The notes beneath the pieces were generated by a model. The model was not told the DNA's origin and searched no databases. It saw only the letters and a program-made list of their open reading frames with translations. Of a stretch of DNA of 64,000 nt, positions 34,545-47,020 are shown in pieces (position 1 is the stretch's first letter; the number at the start of each line of letters is the position of its first letter). The translations under genes and the position numbers were made by a program. This DNA is from Talaromyces rugulosus (lineage: Eukaryota; Ascomycota; Eurotiomycetes; Eurotiales; Trichocomaceae), in contig NC_049561.1 in the NCBI RefSeq assembly GCF_013368755.1, positions 2,790,001 through 2,854,000 on the forward strand. The letters run 5' to 3'.

Positions 34545-35084
34545 GTTTCGTTTCGATTTTCCGATATGCTCTCTCCAGGGAGGGCTCTGAGATGAGAAAG
34601 AGAATACAGAACAGCGAGGATGGATATTTCCTATGGTGTCAGCTTGTTACGTCTTTGACTGGAAGACGCCGGTGCATCCAACAATTCACCGCTTGTTTCC
34701 GTTTGTAATTTTTGGCAAAACAGTTTTCTTTGTCAACAATCACAACGTTTGAATGTTTTATGTAGACAATGATCTTCAGGCAACAAGGCCCAAAAAGGCA
34801 ATTGTCTAGCTTGTCATAGACCTAGACTATACCGGGTATCCGTGCCAACATTTCGACGAGGTGGATTGTCAAACATTGATTGGAGTCGCCTTCATCTATG
34901 TCATTGAATGCTTTTTTTAATTATTATGGAGGTTAACTGGTAATATAATATAATCATAAAGGAGTGTTATATTGTACTATATAATCATTAAGTTTGATTT
35001 CGTAACATGCATAGCCGTCTAGTCTAGTCTGTAAATAAACCAAGATGACAGTATATAAGCCACACTTTTGGGGCCAAATCATGC
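34545..35084. other. Intergenic region
   Basis: This 540-nt region contains an AT-rich block around 34910-35000. It should hold the promoter of the acidic protein and the 3' UTR of the sedolisin. No gene was seen. Confidence 0.45.
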
Positions 35085-37052
35085 TCAAGGCAAGTTCTTG
35101 AAGACTTCCAGCATCTTGGGATAGATCGGGGTACCCAATCCGGTAACAGGATCCCAGCCCTTTTGCGCGGTGAAGGCGGTCCTTCCATTACAACCCCAGT
35201 TCTCACCCTCGGTGATATCGTTAAAGATCTCCGGGTGCGCATACAGAGTCGGGTTCAAGAATCCGACGGGCTTCTTACCAGCAGAGATACGCTCGCCGTT
35301 GAGGCGTGTAATAATCGAAGCGAAAATGGGTGCAGAGGCTGACGTGCCTCCCTGAGACTCCCATTGTCCGTTCGTGTACACGGCGATGTTGAGGCCATTG
35401 GCTGATACGTCCGGGAATGCACGACCGGTTTTGTTGAAGCTTGCGGCGGCGGGCAGCTTGGTGTTGTTTCCGAGATAGCCGTTGACGGCGTCAGACTGGT
35501 ACGAGGGCTGCGCAAAGTAGTTGGAGAATCCACCGCCGCTAGTGAAGACGGAGCCGTATGTGTAGTCGGGGATGACGGCCACCTCGGCGTCATGGACGCT
35601 GGCGTTGGGCTTGATCTGGGTTGCGCCCACAGCAGTGACTGGGTCATTTCGTTAGCTGTAACCCTCTTTTTATGTCCGTGAAGGGAATAACTTACCGTAT
35701 GGGCAGGAGGATGGGAAACCAGGGTTTTGTCGGTCACCAGACAGACATCCGGCTTCTCCAGCACGAGACAAGGTACCGTTGTCTCCAGAAGCAAAGATCA
35801 GGGAAACGCCCTGCAGACCGAGCTTCATGTACTCATGGCACTGACGCTCGGCATAGGCAGCCGGGTAAGTGGCTTCTGCGAGCTCATACGAGATCGAGAT
35901 GACGTGCGGTGGAGTGTAAACACCGCACTGCGCAGTCTCGTTCCATCCAGAGCCGTCAGGGAACTTAGGGTCGATCTTGGGGTCGTCTCCACCGGCGTAG
36001 CTACAGTAACTCTTGTCGAGGGCATCCAGGAAAGGGTTGAAGATACCGTATGTCTGATACGCGGATTGCACGTCTAGAGTCTGCAAAAGACGGATTCCCT
36101 GAGGGTGCACGAGAGGGTAAGCAAGCTGGAAATCCAGCATGCTTTCTCCGCCGCCTTGGTTTTGAGGAACAGGAGCAGTGCCACCATCAATGCCGTTCAG
36201 AGTCGGGTGAGTGCCTGTGGGGATGTTGGGCGTGAAGTACTTGAAAAAGGAGTCCAAGTCTGCCTGGTCATAGGTATCTCCGCTCTCGTAGATACCGAGC
36301 TCGTTTCCGGTCACGTTCTTGGGAGCAGTGTCCGGGATCTGGTACAATGCACGAACGCAAGCGGGCGAGATGGCCTTGGCGCAGTCAGTGACATTGTTAG
36401 GGTCGCTGCCACTGCTGGGAGGCGACATGGGGCGGTGGATAGGCTGCCTGATCTTCTCGTGAGGCGACACAGTGCGGCGTTTCAGGCTGTTCTTAGGCTC
36501 CGAGGGGGAGCTCATGCCAATGGTAGGCGTGATAAAGTCGATGTGGTCCTTGATGTGGGCAGGCACATGGTATTCGTCGCAAGAAAGACTCAGAGCGCCC
36601 GAGTCGGTGTGCTTCCAGACCTCATACTTGGCCTTGAGCAGCGATTCGACCTCCTCGATAGAGGCATCGAACTGGACATGGCCACGGCTGGGAGCCACCT
36701 GATGACGGTGATTGCCAATGCCGGACGACGACAGCCACTTGCGCACATCGTGCACAGTAGAAGCAGCTGGCGCAAAGAAGTCGTGAATCTCCTCTGCGCT
36801 CCAGTGCTTTCCGTAGTTGGGCGAGGCCGGGTTGGAGATCTCCATCAGCTCGTTATGACCCAAGTCGATGTTTCGCGGCTTGATGCCAATGCGCACAGGA
36901 AGCGTCACATCGCGAGGGGCCACAGAGTGTTTGGTCCATTGCGCTGGGTTTCCGGAGCGTTTCTCGTGCAAGATGTGCGTCGAGGGCAGAGATGCAGCTG
37001 TACAGGCCGAGATAGCCACCAGGGCTGCAGCGCCCAGGTTAGCAAAATGCAT
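35085..37052 (-). CDS. Secreted tripeptidyl-peptidase/sedolisin (peptidase family S53)
   Basis: Secreted acidic serine peptidase of 636 residues from exons 37052-35696 and 35638-35085. Signal peptide about 1-19 and pro-S53 activation domain to about residue 190, ending near basic KRR. The mature catalytic domain shows the sedolisin Glu/Asp pair Glu303 and Asp307 (GGGESMLDFQ), the oxyanion-hole Asp424 (ASGDNG) and the nucleophile Ser552 (GGTSASAP). The calcium-site region reads FNDITEGENWGCNG and GWDPVTGLGTP near the C terminus. Family members remove tripeptides from proteins at acid pH outside the cell and are usually induced by external protein. The intron splits a Val codon. All catalytic residues are present and length is normal. 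Confidence 0.93.
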
Positions 37053-37122
37053 GATGTATATTATTATTAAATTAAGACAAGCTTGAGAGTCAAGACAGCA
37101 GAATCCGGGGCTGAAGGCCCAG

Positions 37123-37130
37123 TATATATA
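37123..37130 (-). promoter_or_regulatory. TATA box of the sedolisin gene
   Basis: TATATATA, palindromic on both strands, lies about 70 nt upstream of the sedolisin ATG at 37052, a plausible core-promoter position for an inducible secreted enzyme. Confidence 0.5.
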
Positions 37131-38941
37131 CAAGCCAGACAACTAACGGGCTTGGCTTTGTTGGTTGTAACTTGGTACAAGCTTCTCTGCCCAGGCCAGT
37201 TTTTTCCGATTCGGGCAATTTGAGTCTCAGGAACAGCCTGCCACGGCGGTTAGCTACAGGAGACTGCGGAGTCGTGCAACAAAGAGCAGCCAATACGCGG
37301 ACCCTCCAGTACAAGCTTCCCAAGGATCTAAGACAACTCAACTTTTGGTGATGTTTCACCCAAGCCAAGAAACCATTTCCAGTGAGCTGCGCCAACAAGT
37401 TGAGAGATCACCGCATGGACCAAGGCCGATCCCTACCTAGCGAGTGGAACTACGTGGGACTAGCCTCATTCATGCCTTTCCAAGTTTCCGTGAGGATGAT
37501 AAGTTTAGAAATATGGGTACAAGCGAAGATCAATTCCGGATTTTGCGGGTTTCCAATTTGATTTTCAGGGAGTGCTGGCCAGTGCGAGGGCTGTGGGCGG
37601 GGAAACGGGGAAACTTATTCGACCAGAACGCACCGATTGGGGAGGTTTTTTGTCTTTGTCTTATAACAAAGACGCTACGTACTTATCTAACACGTCAGTC
37701 GGTCTCACTCAGACTCTCGGTACTTGGATAGTGAGATATACTCTAAACCCCGCTCGGGAAATTGTCCCCGATTATTATTATGAATTTGTTCCTGAAAGGC
37801 TGAAATTGCATCATCGGTAGTACTACCTTGAAAGCACGGGCTCCAAAACGAAGGACCCGCCAGTTATGTCACTGTAATTGTATGCGATGCTAATAATTGT
37901 ATAACATTCAATAGTGTTGGATCTTTCGTTGGTGGATTGGCCGGGATCGCCATCAAGATAAGAAAAACTGTGGGACAAAGCCATCTCTCAATTTTGATAC
38001 GGTAGTATTACACCGCAATGCCAAGCAAGTTCCCGTAGGATCGCTCTGAAGTTTCAATGCTGGACCTATATATGTAGTACGTAGTGATATTATTGATTGA
38101 TTGAGCATGCATGTCTTGACTTTGGCCGTCTGTCATTGACTGCATGAGTCAGAGTCATTGTTTCTTAGCTTAGGATAGGCTACGTAGTTTTGAGCTTCTC
38201 CAAAATAGTAGCGCAGCCACCCGACAATATGCTAAGAAATAGACTACTAATAGTATTATTCATGCCGATCAATAATATTCGAGACCGTTGACAATGAGCC
38301 GAGAATAGCGCGCTCCTTCGAGCGTTTTTTTGATCCGAGATCCCGAGTATGCACTGTGCAGCTCCGTACCTACTCCGTACAATATTAATAATAATAGAAT
38401 AATATAAGTATAAACATTGCGCGAAGGATTTTCGAGTAGGATTATGTGATCCTTTGTTTCTTTTGTCAACTTCCTCGCAACGGATATCGTATGTAGCTCT
38501 CTATCGGAGGAAAAAAAGAGCATCCGTAAGAAGAAGAAGAAGCAAAAGTGAAAACAAACAAGCTAAGCTATGGCTAAAATGCCGATTTGTTCTTTATCCT
38601 AATTTGGCAATGCGCCTTCAAAGGATGTATGTAACTGCGGCATATGGATTCGGGAGGATCACTACTATGGTAGTATAGATGATGAAATGATGTAATATTA
38701 CCTATGCACATGACTTAACTGACAGGTAGCACCCTGTTTGGGATTAGGGCTGCAGTCGTAATTGAGCCGCCTTGATACGATTCAAAGTTAGGGTTATTGT
38801 TAACTAGGAGCCGGGTAATGGTTTAGAGGGTTGATGTAGGTGTGATCTTTAATGTATTCTTTCTATTTGGTTATGATAGCATAGCGCTGTAATAATTATT
38901 ATATAAACAGACAGACAAAGACCGAGCTAATCGTGAAAGTC
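37131..38941. other. 1.8-kb intergenic region
   Basis: Upstream of the sedolisin gene and downstream of the permease gene. Short open frames such as 37444-37731 have no recognisable content. The stretch from 38200 on is AT-rich. No supported gene. Confidence 0.45.
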
Positions 38942-40845
38942 CTAGACGAACAACCGCGCGATCTTCAATGGAAAGTTCTTCCAAGTCCAAGGCGTCTCGA
39001 GGTCCTCGTCTTCATTGAGAAGATCCACGCGCAGCCCTGAGGTGATATCCATCTCAGAAGTAGGAACCCACATGCGCCATTGGCGGCTGTAGAGTTTCCA
39101 GAAAATGTAAAGAGCGAGGATAATTGGGGCCGCGAGATATTGCTGGAAAAAGTACGAAGCGTCGGGGGAGGCGCCAGGGGGCTGTCCTTGTTAGCTGTTT
39201 CTGGGGAAATAAAGGAAGGAAGGAAAACATACCCAGACGGACACGTAAAAAGTGGCAATCAAACAGAGAATGTTCAAAGACAAACCAAGATAACTGCCAA
39301 CAACACCCATCGGTGTGCGGTAGGGCATTTCCTTAACAGAGCGGCCCTGGGCAACCCACGCACGACGGAACCGGATATGAGAGAGGCAAATAGTGCCCCA
39401 GACGAAGAAATAGCTGAGACCACTCAGACTCAGCAGCCAGGTGAAAACAGTTCCCTCCTGTGCGCTTTCGCCGATGAAAGCAAGCAGGCCAAAAAGCAAC
39501 TGAACGATGGTGGCATACAGCGGACGGCCCTTCTTGTCGACATGACCCAAAAAGCGAGGAGCCATGCCACGCTCAGCGAGGGCCTGCATTGTGCGAGTAG
39601 AGCCAAAGGCGCATGAGTTGGCGACACTAATGACGGATAGTGTGATGACGACGTTGAAAATAGAGGGCAGCGCAGGGATGCCGGCGTCGAGGATGGCAAT
39701 GACGAATGGAGAATCCTTGGTGTTCGAGGTCGATGCCGACATCAGACGGCCATCAGTATACGGGACCAACAAGCCCACCATGAGCAAGTTCAACACATAG
39801 AAGATAGCAATCCGCCAAAAGACCTGACGTGTGGCAGAGGGAATGCTCTTGTGAGGCGTTCTCGACTCGGCAGCGGCCAGACCGACTAGTTCAGTGCCAC
39901 CAAAGGCAAAGGCAGCGACGACAAACACAGAACAAAAACCCGGAAAGCCATTGGCAAAGGCGCCCGGCTCATGCCAGTATTTTCCACCAATATAGCCCTG
40001 AGGACCAGTGCCGCCACAGTCAATGATGATGCCGAGGATGATGAAGCCCACACAAGCGCAGATTTTGATGCAACTGAGAACGAATTCGACTAAAGCCAGT
40101 CAGCAAAAGGAACCAGCAATACTTGAATGAATGGATATACCTTCGCCATATCCTCGAACACCAAATACTTGGATAGTACCCAAGACGACCAAGAATACTG
40201 TAATCCAAACACCCACATTGATATCGTCCCGCCAGAATTTGATAGTGAGCGCAGCAGCAGTGAGCTCAAAAGGGAGGATAGTCAACCAGGTAATGGCGTA
40301 ATCCCATCCAATGGCAAAGCCCCTATATTTCCTGTCAGCTGAGATCAAATATCAGAGCAAAGGTTTGTCCGGCACGTACCAGGATGGGTCCACAAAGCGA
40401 ACGACGTAGGTAAAGAAAGCACCGTTGACGGGGTACAGCACAGCCATTTCGGCAAGAGACTGCACTGTACACAGCAGCATTACACCGATGATGAGGTAGC
40501 AGATAATCTAGAGCATGAGATGTGTTAGCGTAGAATAAACAGCACATTTTGTATTCCGGCACATACTATACTGGCTGGACCTCCCGTGGCTAAAGCACTT
40601 CCGGATCCGACAAAGAGACCTGCACCAATGGCACCACCTGCCACACGTCAGTGAACGTTCTTGGAAGTGTTTAATATAGAAAACATACCAATAGCAATCA
40701 TTTGCATATGGCGTCCCTGCAAGTCACGGGCCAGAGGCTCAGACTTGTAGACAACGCCGACATCCTGGTCGTATTCAAGAGTCTCACTCGAGGAGGCCTT
40801 CGCCTCGACATCAGCCGGGGTCTTGTTGTCCAAGTGATCCTCCAT
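38942..40845 (-). CDS. Amino-acid permease (YAT/APC superfamily)
   Basis: Plasma-membrane amino-acid:H+ symporter of 544 residues. Exons on the minus strand are 40845-40689, 40637-40567, 40507-40380, 40322-40144, 40092-39233 and 39181-38942; the phases agree throughout. A charged cytoplasmic N terminus leads into RHMQMIAIGGAIGAGLFVG, the hallmark of yeast-type permeases, then GWDYAITWLTILPFELTAA, GFCSVFVVAAFAFGGTELVG, AAAESRTPHKSIPSA, SRTMQAL-like GSTRTMQALAERGMAP and about 12 hydrophobic segments. The C-terminal tail is hydrophilic with DLLNEDEDLETPW. Substrate range is unknown. Three HGATAR motifs in the upstream region would fit nitrogen control. No lesions were seen. Confidence 0.93.
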
Positions 40846-42195
40846 ATTCAGGGTTATAGTAAAGGGTAGCCGATGGAGAGAAGACCAGCAAAAGGGGGCT
40901 AGGGTGTGAACAGAGGGAGGATAGTTCTATTTAAGCAGCCTGCCACAGGCCAGCCACGCAGCAAACACGGCATGGTATCGCCACCAGCGTGACATTCCAG
41001 AAGATTAGAACGACGGTAATTTTGCACAGACATCAACCATTTGACGCTTGTGTAGGCGGTCATTTTGGGATCAGGGTCACCTTTATCAGTGACATGCATC
41101 CCAAAGAGGCAAAGCGTGAGGCAAAAGAGTAAGTATGGACTGCTCAACCTGGTGGCTTCGGCCTCGTGGCGCGACCCAGTCAGCTCGGATCCGGGGATGC
41201 ACCTTGATCTTTTGAAGTACTCTGTCGTAGCTAGCCACGATTTGCGATTTGCAACGCCAGATTATTGGACGACTGCTTATCTTTCGTATTTATGCCATGT
41301 GGCCTGTGCCCGTGTTGGCTCTCGGACAGAGTTTCAATACGGGACAAGCTTGTTTGAAGGCGTCCATTATTGTCACGCTTAGTCTCGGCTTGCTAAGCTT
41401 CTTATCTGGGGCTTGTTAGTTGCTTCACTGCGTGATGAGGACAAAAGTGCTTATTATTCTTTTGCGGCTCGCTTCCACGCACCTCAACATACTACATGTA
41501 GTTGTTGCCGTTTTTGAATCAATGATAAACTGCCTAGCTGGCCTACACATCACTATCGGACTGCCAGCGTGACCCTCCTCTCACCAACAAGTATTTTCCT
41601 AACAATCGCAGTAAGGAAAAAGTGATGCTGGTGTTGCGATTATTTTAGCCGAGCAGGAGATAAGAAGCCGAAACGGTCTGCTTCCATTGGGTAGTAAGCA
41701 GCCCACTTGCCGTATTGGGAACCGGGCGGCATCACGTTTTGCCTCTTTGGGAGTTATTAGTAGTATTATTCTATTGATAATAATAATAAAGGCATATCAT
41801 TGCTTGCAATTGTGGAAATCACCTCAAGTTATCCCGCCGCATAGGCCACGGTGTAGCTCGTCAATGTTGCATTCAAATCCCGAAATAACAGTGAGCCGCC
41901 CAAAGCACGGATTTTAGCCAGAAGAAGAGACTACCAACTTTAATTGTAGATAAGGTTACTGGGCAAACATGGTCTGAGTTGAATGGCAATCGTTATGGTT
42001 CTGTAATTTTTTTCTGGCGTCACTATCTGCTCCCTGTCTCGTCCGGCAATAGTTAGTCTACAAGAAATTCTCGTCTTATTTGTTAAATCTTTCAGTGATT
42101 CGTATGGTACTGGTAATTACTTTTACATAGGGCTGCCTGCTGCAGCAGCGCTGGATACCTCTCGCCAGACGCTCATTCTTCGAGTTTCTTCATTT
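40846..42195. other. 1.35-kb intergenic region
   Basis: Contains the permease promoter and the 3' end of the Zn2Cys6 gene. An open frame at 41065-41382 (plus) has no recognisable motif and was rejected. No other gene was seen. Confidence 0.45.
41277..41663. promoter_or_regulatory. Three candidate GATA sites upstream of the permease
   Basis: AGATAA occurs on the minus strand (as TTATCT) at 41277-41282 and 41402-41407, and on the plus strand at 41658-41663, about 430-820 nt upstream of the permease start. HGATAR is the AreA/Nit2 consensus for nitrogen regulation in ascomycetes. The sites are short, so this is suggestive only. Confidence 0.3.
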
Positions 42196-43685
42196 CTATT
42201 GAACATTTACTATAATTCTGCTTCGGTGTGGTCGTGCCTCCGAAAGAATCCCTAGCCCCATCTCATCCACTTCAGCCACAGGAAAATCCGGCTCCACGGC
42301 TGGCTGGACAACAACTTCATTGTACTTGCCCAGAATTTCCCTAGGCCAGGACATCCAATACTCCCATTCAGGACCGAGGAATTCGGAAATACGTTGAATA
42401 AAAAACACTGGCCGATCCCGCATCCACCACCACCCGCCTTTCAGGTCTGATAATATTGCCAGCAATGCAGCGTAGTAGTATGCTATAATCACAAGGGCTG
42501 TGGGATCGTGTGATCTTAAGAGGGCGGTAAATTCAAGCGGGATAAATGCGAGCCATCGGAAGCAGTAAACGAGGAGTAGATGCGGCGAAGTATTGCCTAG
42601 GCGAGGTTGGCGTGTTACTGCATCCAGGACCAGAGTCAAGCTTTCAACGGTTGCATTATATATGGTTTTCATTGCCTCAGGCGCACAGTTTCTGACCATG
42701 ATGGCGAGATCAGAGGCCGGTCCGGTGGTTGGCGGTGTCGAGGGGAGCAACTCGGGTGTGCAGACTGACTCGAATAGAAAGCCAGGCGGAGGGCCATCGA
42801 CATGACGAAGAATATCGAATATGCCGTTCATATGCGAGAGGAGTCCATCTACACCCTCAGATGTGGGGTCAAAGGTTGGTGAATTGCAGGAGTGAATAGC
42901 AAAGAGCAATGTGGTGGCAATAACAGCGTCAAGGTTATTGTTGACAAATGGAGTGTTGCCGATAACTTTGCCAAAATACCGAAGCGCTTTCTGGGAATGG
43001 TGCGCGGATAGTGCTGTATAATTACCCGCAGACTGGCTCGGATCTAGAATTTTAAGATGAGCCGCTCCTGTCATTAGAATGGCGTGCATGAGAAAGGGGT
43101 TCTAGGCCTCGATCAGCACAAGCCCAGAAGTGAAGGATCAACACAGCATACCGTAAAGGAAAGCTGAATACACTCGTGGCTCCATACTCGGGGCGAACCA
43201 ATCAGGTTAGATGTGGTTAGAGCAATAAAATTATTCAATAAGTGGGTATCTTTTATGCTGAAACTGCCCCTTAGAGACGCATTTGTGGGAATAAATGGCA
43301 AAGTTGGAACTAAAATGGTATCCTGCCACCCCCTCTCTGTGGCAGTATGATCAGAGTATCCCTCACTGGGCGTATTGGCTCGACTTGTAGATGAAGATTT
43401 AAAAGCAAACGTGGAGACCTTCCGCTGCCATTCTTTGCTAGGGGGGAGGTCGTTATAAACACAGGTTTGCGATCTTCTCGAACAGCTTATGCAGCTAGGA
43501 CGACCCTCGTCACACTATTTTGTTAGCGCATGTCGCCTAACTAGAGACCCTGATGTCTTCAACGACGTTTATGCTTCACGTGCATAAAGCAAAGGGCCAT
43601 TAATTACCTTGACATGTCTCTCTCGACAAGCCAGGCATCCGAGTTTGGATCGGCCCTTGGTGGCTCTGCGGAGTGATTTGTCCAT
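42196..43685 (-). CDS. Zn2Cys6 transcription factor
   Basis: Predicted nuclear regulator of 448 residues from exons 43685-43608, 43514-43152 and 43101-42196. The zinc cluster is split by the first intron, as in the regulator at the left end: Cys17, 20, 27, 34, 37 and 44 give CX2CX6CX6CX2CX6C, within GCLACRERHVK and CDEGRPSCISC. The remainder has the helical fungal regulatory domain (ASLRGSFSIKDTHLLNNFIALTT, HAILMTGAAHLKILDPSQ, ALRYFGKVIG, ATTLLFAIHSC, LLSHMNGIFDILRH), typical of sterol-uptake-control-like or similar regulators. Neighbouring genes are a permease and an RTA1 protein; target genes are unknown. Confidence 0.9.
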
Positions 43686-44437
43686 CTTCGGCGCGCTTTG
43701 TGTCGTCAATTACCGCATCCATTCCACACTAGGGTTATACACTGTTGGTTCCAGATGACTCCATGCAGGCCAAGTCGGAGAATCGTGTAAAAATAACTTC
43801 AGGAAGCATCGGAACTTTTGGCACGTCAGCCTGTCAACCGTCAAATCGTACTAATCCTCAACTAGACAGCGTCAAATTTACCGAAATCAACTGCCAATTA
43901 GGCAACGTGGCCTCATGGAAAATTCTGATTAGGATAACCAAATCGGAATTAGTAATTTGTATGGCAATTGCATATAAATAGAAAATTTAGTGGCAGATAG
44001 AACAAATCAGACCTTTTGACAAAATTTGGCACCGTGCAGGTTCCAAACCGATTAATAATAAGCTTTGCTTCACACAGTGCGACACAGCCTCAGCCCAGTT
44101 AGTGCTAGTCCCAAAAAGGAAATACACGAGGTCTTGGCGCTCTGGGCCAATGGCGGTGCTCCCTGCTCCACATACACTGCCTAGTCTCTACCCAGGTTCG
44201 TTGAAGGCATCAATTCCTCTTTCGGTAATAGACGACGTGCCAAGCAGCTTCGAAATTCTGAAGCCTAGTTTCAATACTCTGTCATCGTGGACACTCTATT
44301 GTTAGGATGTCTCGACAACTACTTAAGCTGGGGGTTGACCATAAATCCAACAAACAGCTTTGAATCTCATTTACAACTCTTAAAATTACTTGACATTACT
44401 AGGATTTTCCGTATTAATCCTTTGTGAGGACGTTACA
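43686..44437. other. Divergent intergenic region
   Basis: About 750 nt between the Zn2Cys6 start and the RTA1-like start, so it should hold both promoters. Small open frames are not recognisable. Confidence 0.5.
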
Positions 44438-45645
44438 ATGGCAACCTACCAGAATACTACAGCATTCCCAAACCAGCCCATGGACCCGGAAGACTGCACG
44501 CTAGAAACATGTCCCCTTTCGGAGTCAATTTTCGGTTATCAACCAATTGTATCACTCGCTTTGATTCCACTTGTCTACTTTGGAATGTGTGCAATTGGCC
44601 ACGGCTTTATTGGGATCTGGTATAGGACCTGGTCGTTCAGCTGGCCGATTGTTTTTTTTTGTATCCGTGAGTAGTCCGTTTACGGCCAAGGGTGCCACTC
44701 ATCTAATACGATTATTATGACTGCAGTTGAAGTCGGGGGATATTTGGCTCGGTACTTGGCGCATGAAAGCCCGTTCAAGGACGCGTACTATCTCAGTCAG
44801 ATTGTGCTACTTACCCTAGCGCCAATCTTTATCTGCGCGAGCATCTACATTTGTTTGGGTCGGATGTACGTTATCATTAAGGCACAACTTGTCATTTCAA
44901 ATATGTGCTAACTTTTTTATTAGCATCTCTGTATATGGAAAGCATATATCTCGCTTACCCCCAGTCTGGTACACTATCATTTTTGTGACCTGCGATGTCA
45001 TCTCTCTCGCTCTGCAAGGTAAATACTTCTGGGTATGTTCCAAGTTCGAAAACTGACAGTGCTTTGAAAATGCTTCAGGAGCCGGTGGCGGTATAACTTC
45101 ATCAGCAGAGACAACAGACGACAAGATATGGGAATTCGCATCATGCTAGGCGGCTTGGTATTTCAGGTGGTCACCCTGGCAATTTTCTCTGCTCTTTGCC
45201 TTGAATTCGGGTGGCGTGTCCGGACCCGGGCGGCCACACTGAATGCCAATACATACCAGATTAGGCAGCGCTGGCAGTGGAAAGCATTTCTTGTTGGTAT
45301 GTTTGTCTTGATTTCTGATTTCCACTTTAGAGAGATAGAATTCATAACCCAGGACTAACAAATTAAACTATAGGTCTGGCACTAGCTTTACTCCTCGTAA
45401 TAATTCGTTCTGTCTACCGTATTGCGGAAATGTCTGGTGGCTACGACGGCAGTCTTATGAAAGACCAATGGACGTTTCTCATTTTCGAGGGAATATGCAT
45501 GATGATTGCGACCAGCTTGATATTAGCGTTCCATCCAGGTCCAGGGTTTGGTGGTGTCTGGTCAGCAGCGAAAGTCAAGATCGGATCTAAAGGTGATCGC
45601 GTGTCGTTGTCGGAGCTGGTGGCGAGTGACGATGTTGAGAGGTGA
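44438..45645 (+). pseudogene. RTA1-family membrane protein with a frameshift
   Basis: Seven-helix RTA1/Rsb1-type membrane protein, a fungal family linked to lipid export and drug or stress resistance. The start is at 44438 (MATYQNTTAFPNQP), and introns follow near 44667, 44873, 45020 and 45294. The family blocks are LEVGGYLARYLAHESPF, LLTLAPIFICASIYICLGR, VTCDVISLALQGAGGG and then MLGGLVFQVVTLAIFSA and a helix with LVIIRSVYRIAE. The QGAGGG block and the MLGGLVFQ block are in different frames. In the first frame translation hits TAG at 45147-45149; no intron fits the few bases between them. Either a real disabling frameshift near 45105-45130 or a sequencing error. The rest appears intact, so decay would be recent. 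Confidence 0.7.
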
Positions 45646-45800
45646 ATTTCTACTTTGTAAACATAAATAGATTATCTATTATTGCATCTGGAGGTATTTC
45701 GGAACCCCTTTTTCGAACTGTACGCTGAACTTTCGTCTCGGTTGGTCTGATTAAATGTACATAGCGTTTTATGAGATATAGAGTTGTAACGTCACTCGGC

Positions 45801-47020
45801 CTATAGTACTATAACATTCTTCCCCTCACTCTTACCAGACAAATACTCCTGACGCATTTCTTCAGCCTGGTCTAGCCTCCATGTCTTAATTTTAAGCTGA
45901 ATGTCATGGTCATCAACAAGCTGCATCAGCTCGTCTGCATCAGAAGTATCTCCAATCAAAGACCCCACTAGCTTGATATCGCGGAATATCATGTTGTAAA
46001 AAGACATGCTGATCCCTTTATCTGGCTGGCCCAAGAGAACAACCGTGCCGTGCTTCCGTGTAATGGCCGCTGCAAAGTCAAAGGCAGACTGCTGGTCTGT
46101 GGCCAGGACGGTAGCATCAAGACCAGGGAATTTTCCCGGTATAGCACTGTGAGCCTTGGCCATGGCATCCTTTGGATCCTCTGTCACGAGAAGGGATAAG
46201 TCTGGCTTTAGACGGTGTGAGTTTACGAGATCTAAAGATGTCTGCTTAATATCAACGGCAGCTACTTTGTATCCCTGCCATGTATCTCATCAGTCGTATA
46301 CATTCAAATTCAAGAATATATGCTCTCACCATAGCCTTTGCAAGCTGTGTGCCAATATGACCCAAACCTCCAATACCGATAATGCCGATAGATCCTCCCG
46401 GAGGTACACCGGCTTTCTTGATTCCACCATAAATGCTGAGACCTGCGCACATCAGTGGCGCAGCAGTTACCAGATCAACCGACTCTGGGATTTTCACGGT
46501 AGTTCTTGCGTCACTAAAATCTTAAGTCCTGTGTTTAGCTAAATTTACTCGTCTTTAGGAAAAGTCTTACATACGCAACCATATATTCTGCCCATGCGCC
46601 ATCAATTGTAAGTCCTTTCATCTGTGGCCGGTCGCAGTAAATTACTCTACCAGTGCTGCAATCCGGACACTCGCCTATTAATTGTCAGCTTGTAGTCTCA
46701 CCTGCTCACAGCCGTTTTATTTTAGACTTACCACAAGAACTATCAAAATTAATACATCCAACGTGGTCACCTTTGGCAAACCCTTGAACATTCGACCCCA
46801 CTTCTACAACAACGCCTGCGCCTTCGTGTGAGCCGATATAGGGCAAGGGACTATTGAACTCATTGTTTAAAGCCATGAGATCCGTATGGCAGAATCCAGC
46901 AGCTTTTATGCGTATCAAAAGCTGGTTTGGCTTGGGCTTGGGCACGGGAACCTTGGATACCGCGTACGGTGCGTTGAATTCCTTGATTTGGATCGCCTGC
47001 ATGGTTTCTGGAAGACCCAT
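45801..47020 (-). CDS. Zinc-dependent alcohol dehydrogenase (yeast ADH1 type)
   Basis: Cytosolic medium-chain dehydrogenase of 348 residues that would interconvert alcohols and aldehydes with NAD(H). Exons on the minus strand are 47020-46732, 46674-46575, 46513-46330 and 46274-45801. The catalytic-zinc ligands are visible in AGFCHTDLM and GSHEGAGVVVEVG. The structural-zinc cysteines fall in CGECPDCSTGRVIYC, split by the first intron. The Rossmann motif is IGIIGIGGLGHIGTQLAKAM, and the nucleotide-binding Asp follows in VAAVDIKQ. Size is typical of the family. The start was chosen at MGLPETMQAIQ; an upstream in-frame ATG would add an unusual leader. It stands next to a lone UbiA gene; a shared pathway is only possible. 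Confidence 0.9.

Noticed and set aside
36105..37070. 321-codon plus-strand open frame
   Set aside because: It lies entirely antisense to the sedolisin gene, whose catalytic motifs are clear; the open frame is a by-product of its codon use.
41065..41382. 105-codon plus-strand open frame upstream of the permease
   Set aside because: No domain, no codon bias, and it sits in the likely promoter.
41865..41885. Sequence resembling a tRNA B box
   Set aside because: No matching A box, acceptor stem or anticodon arm at proper distances.
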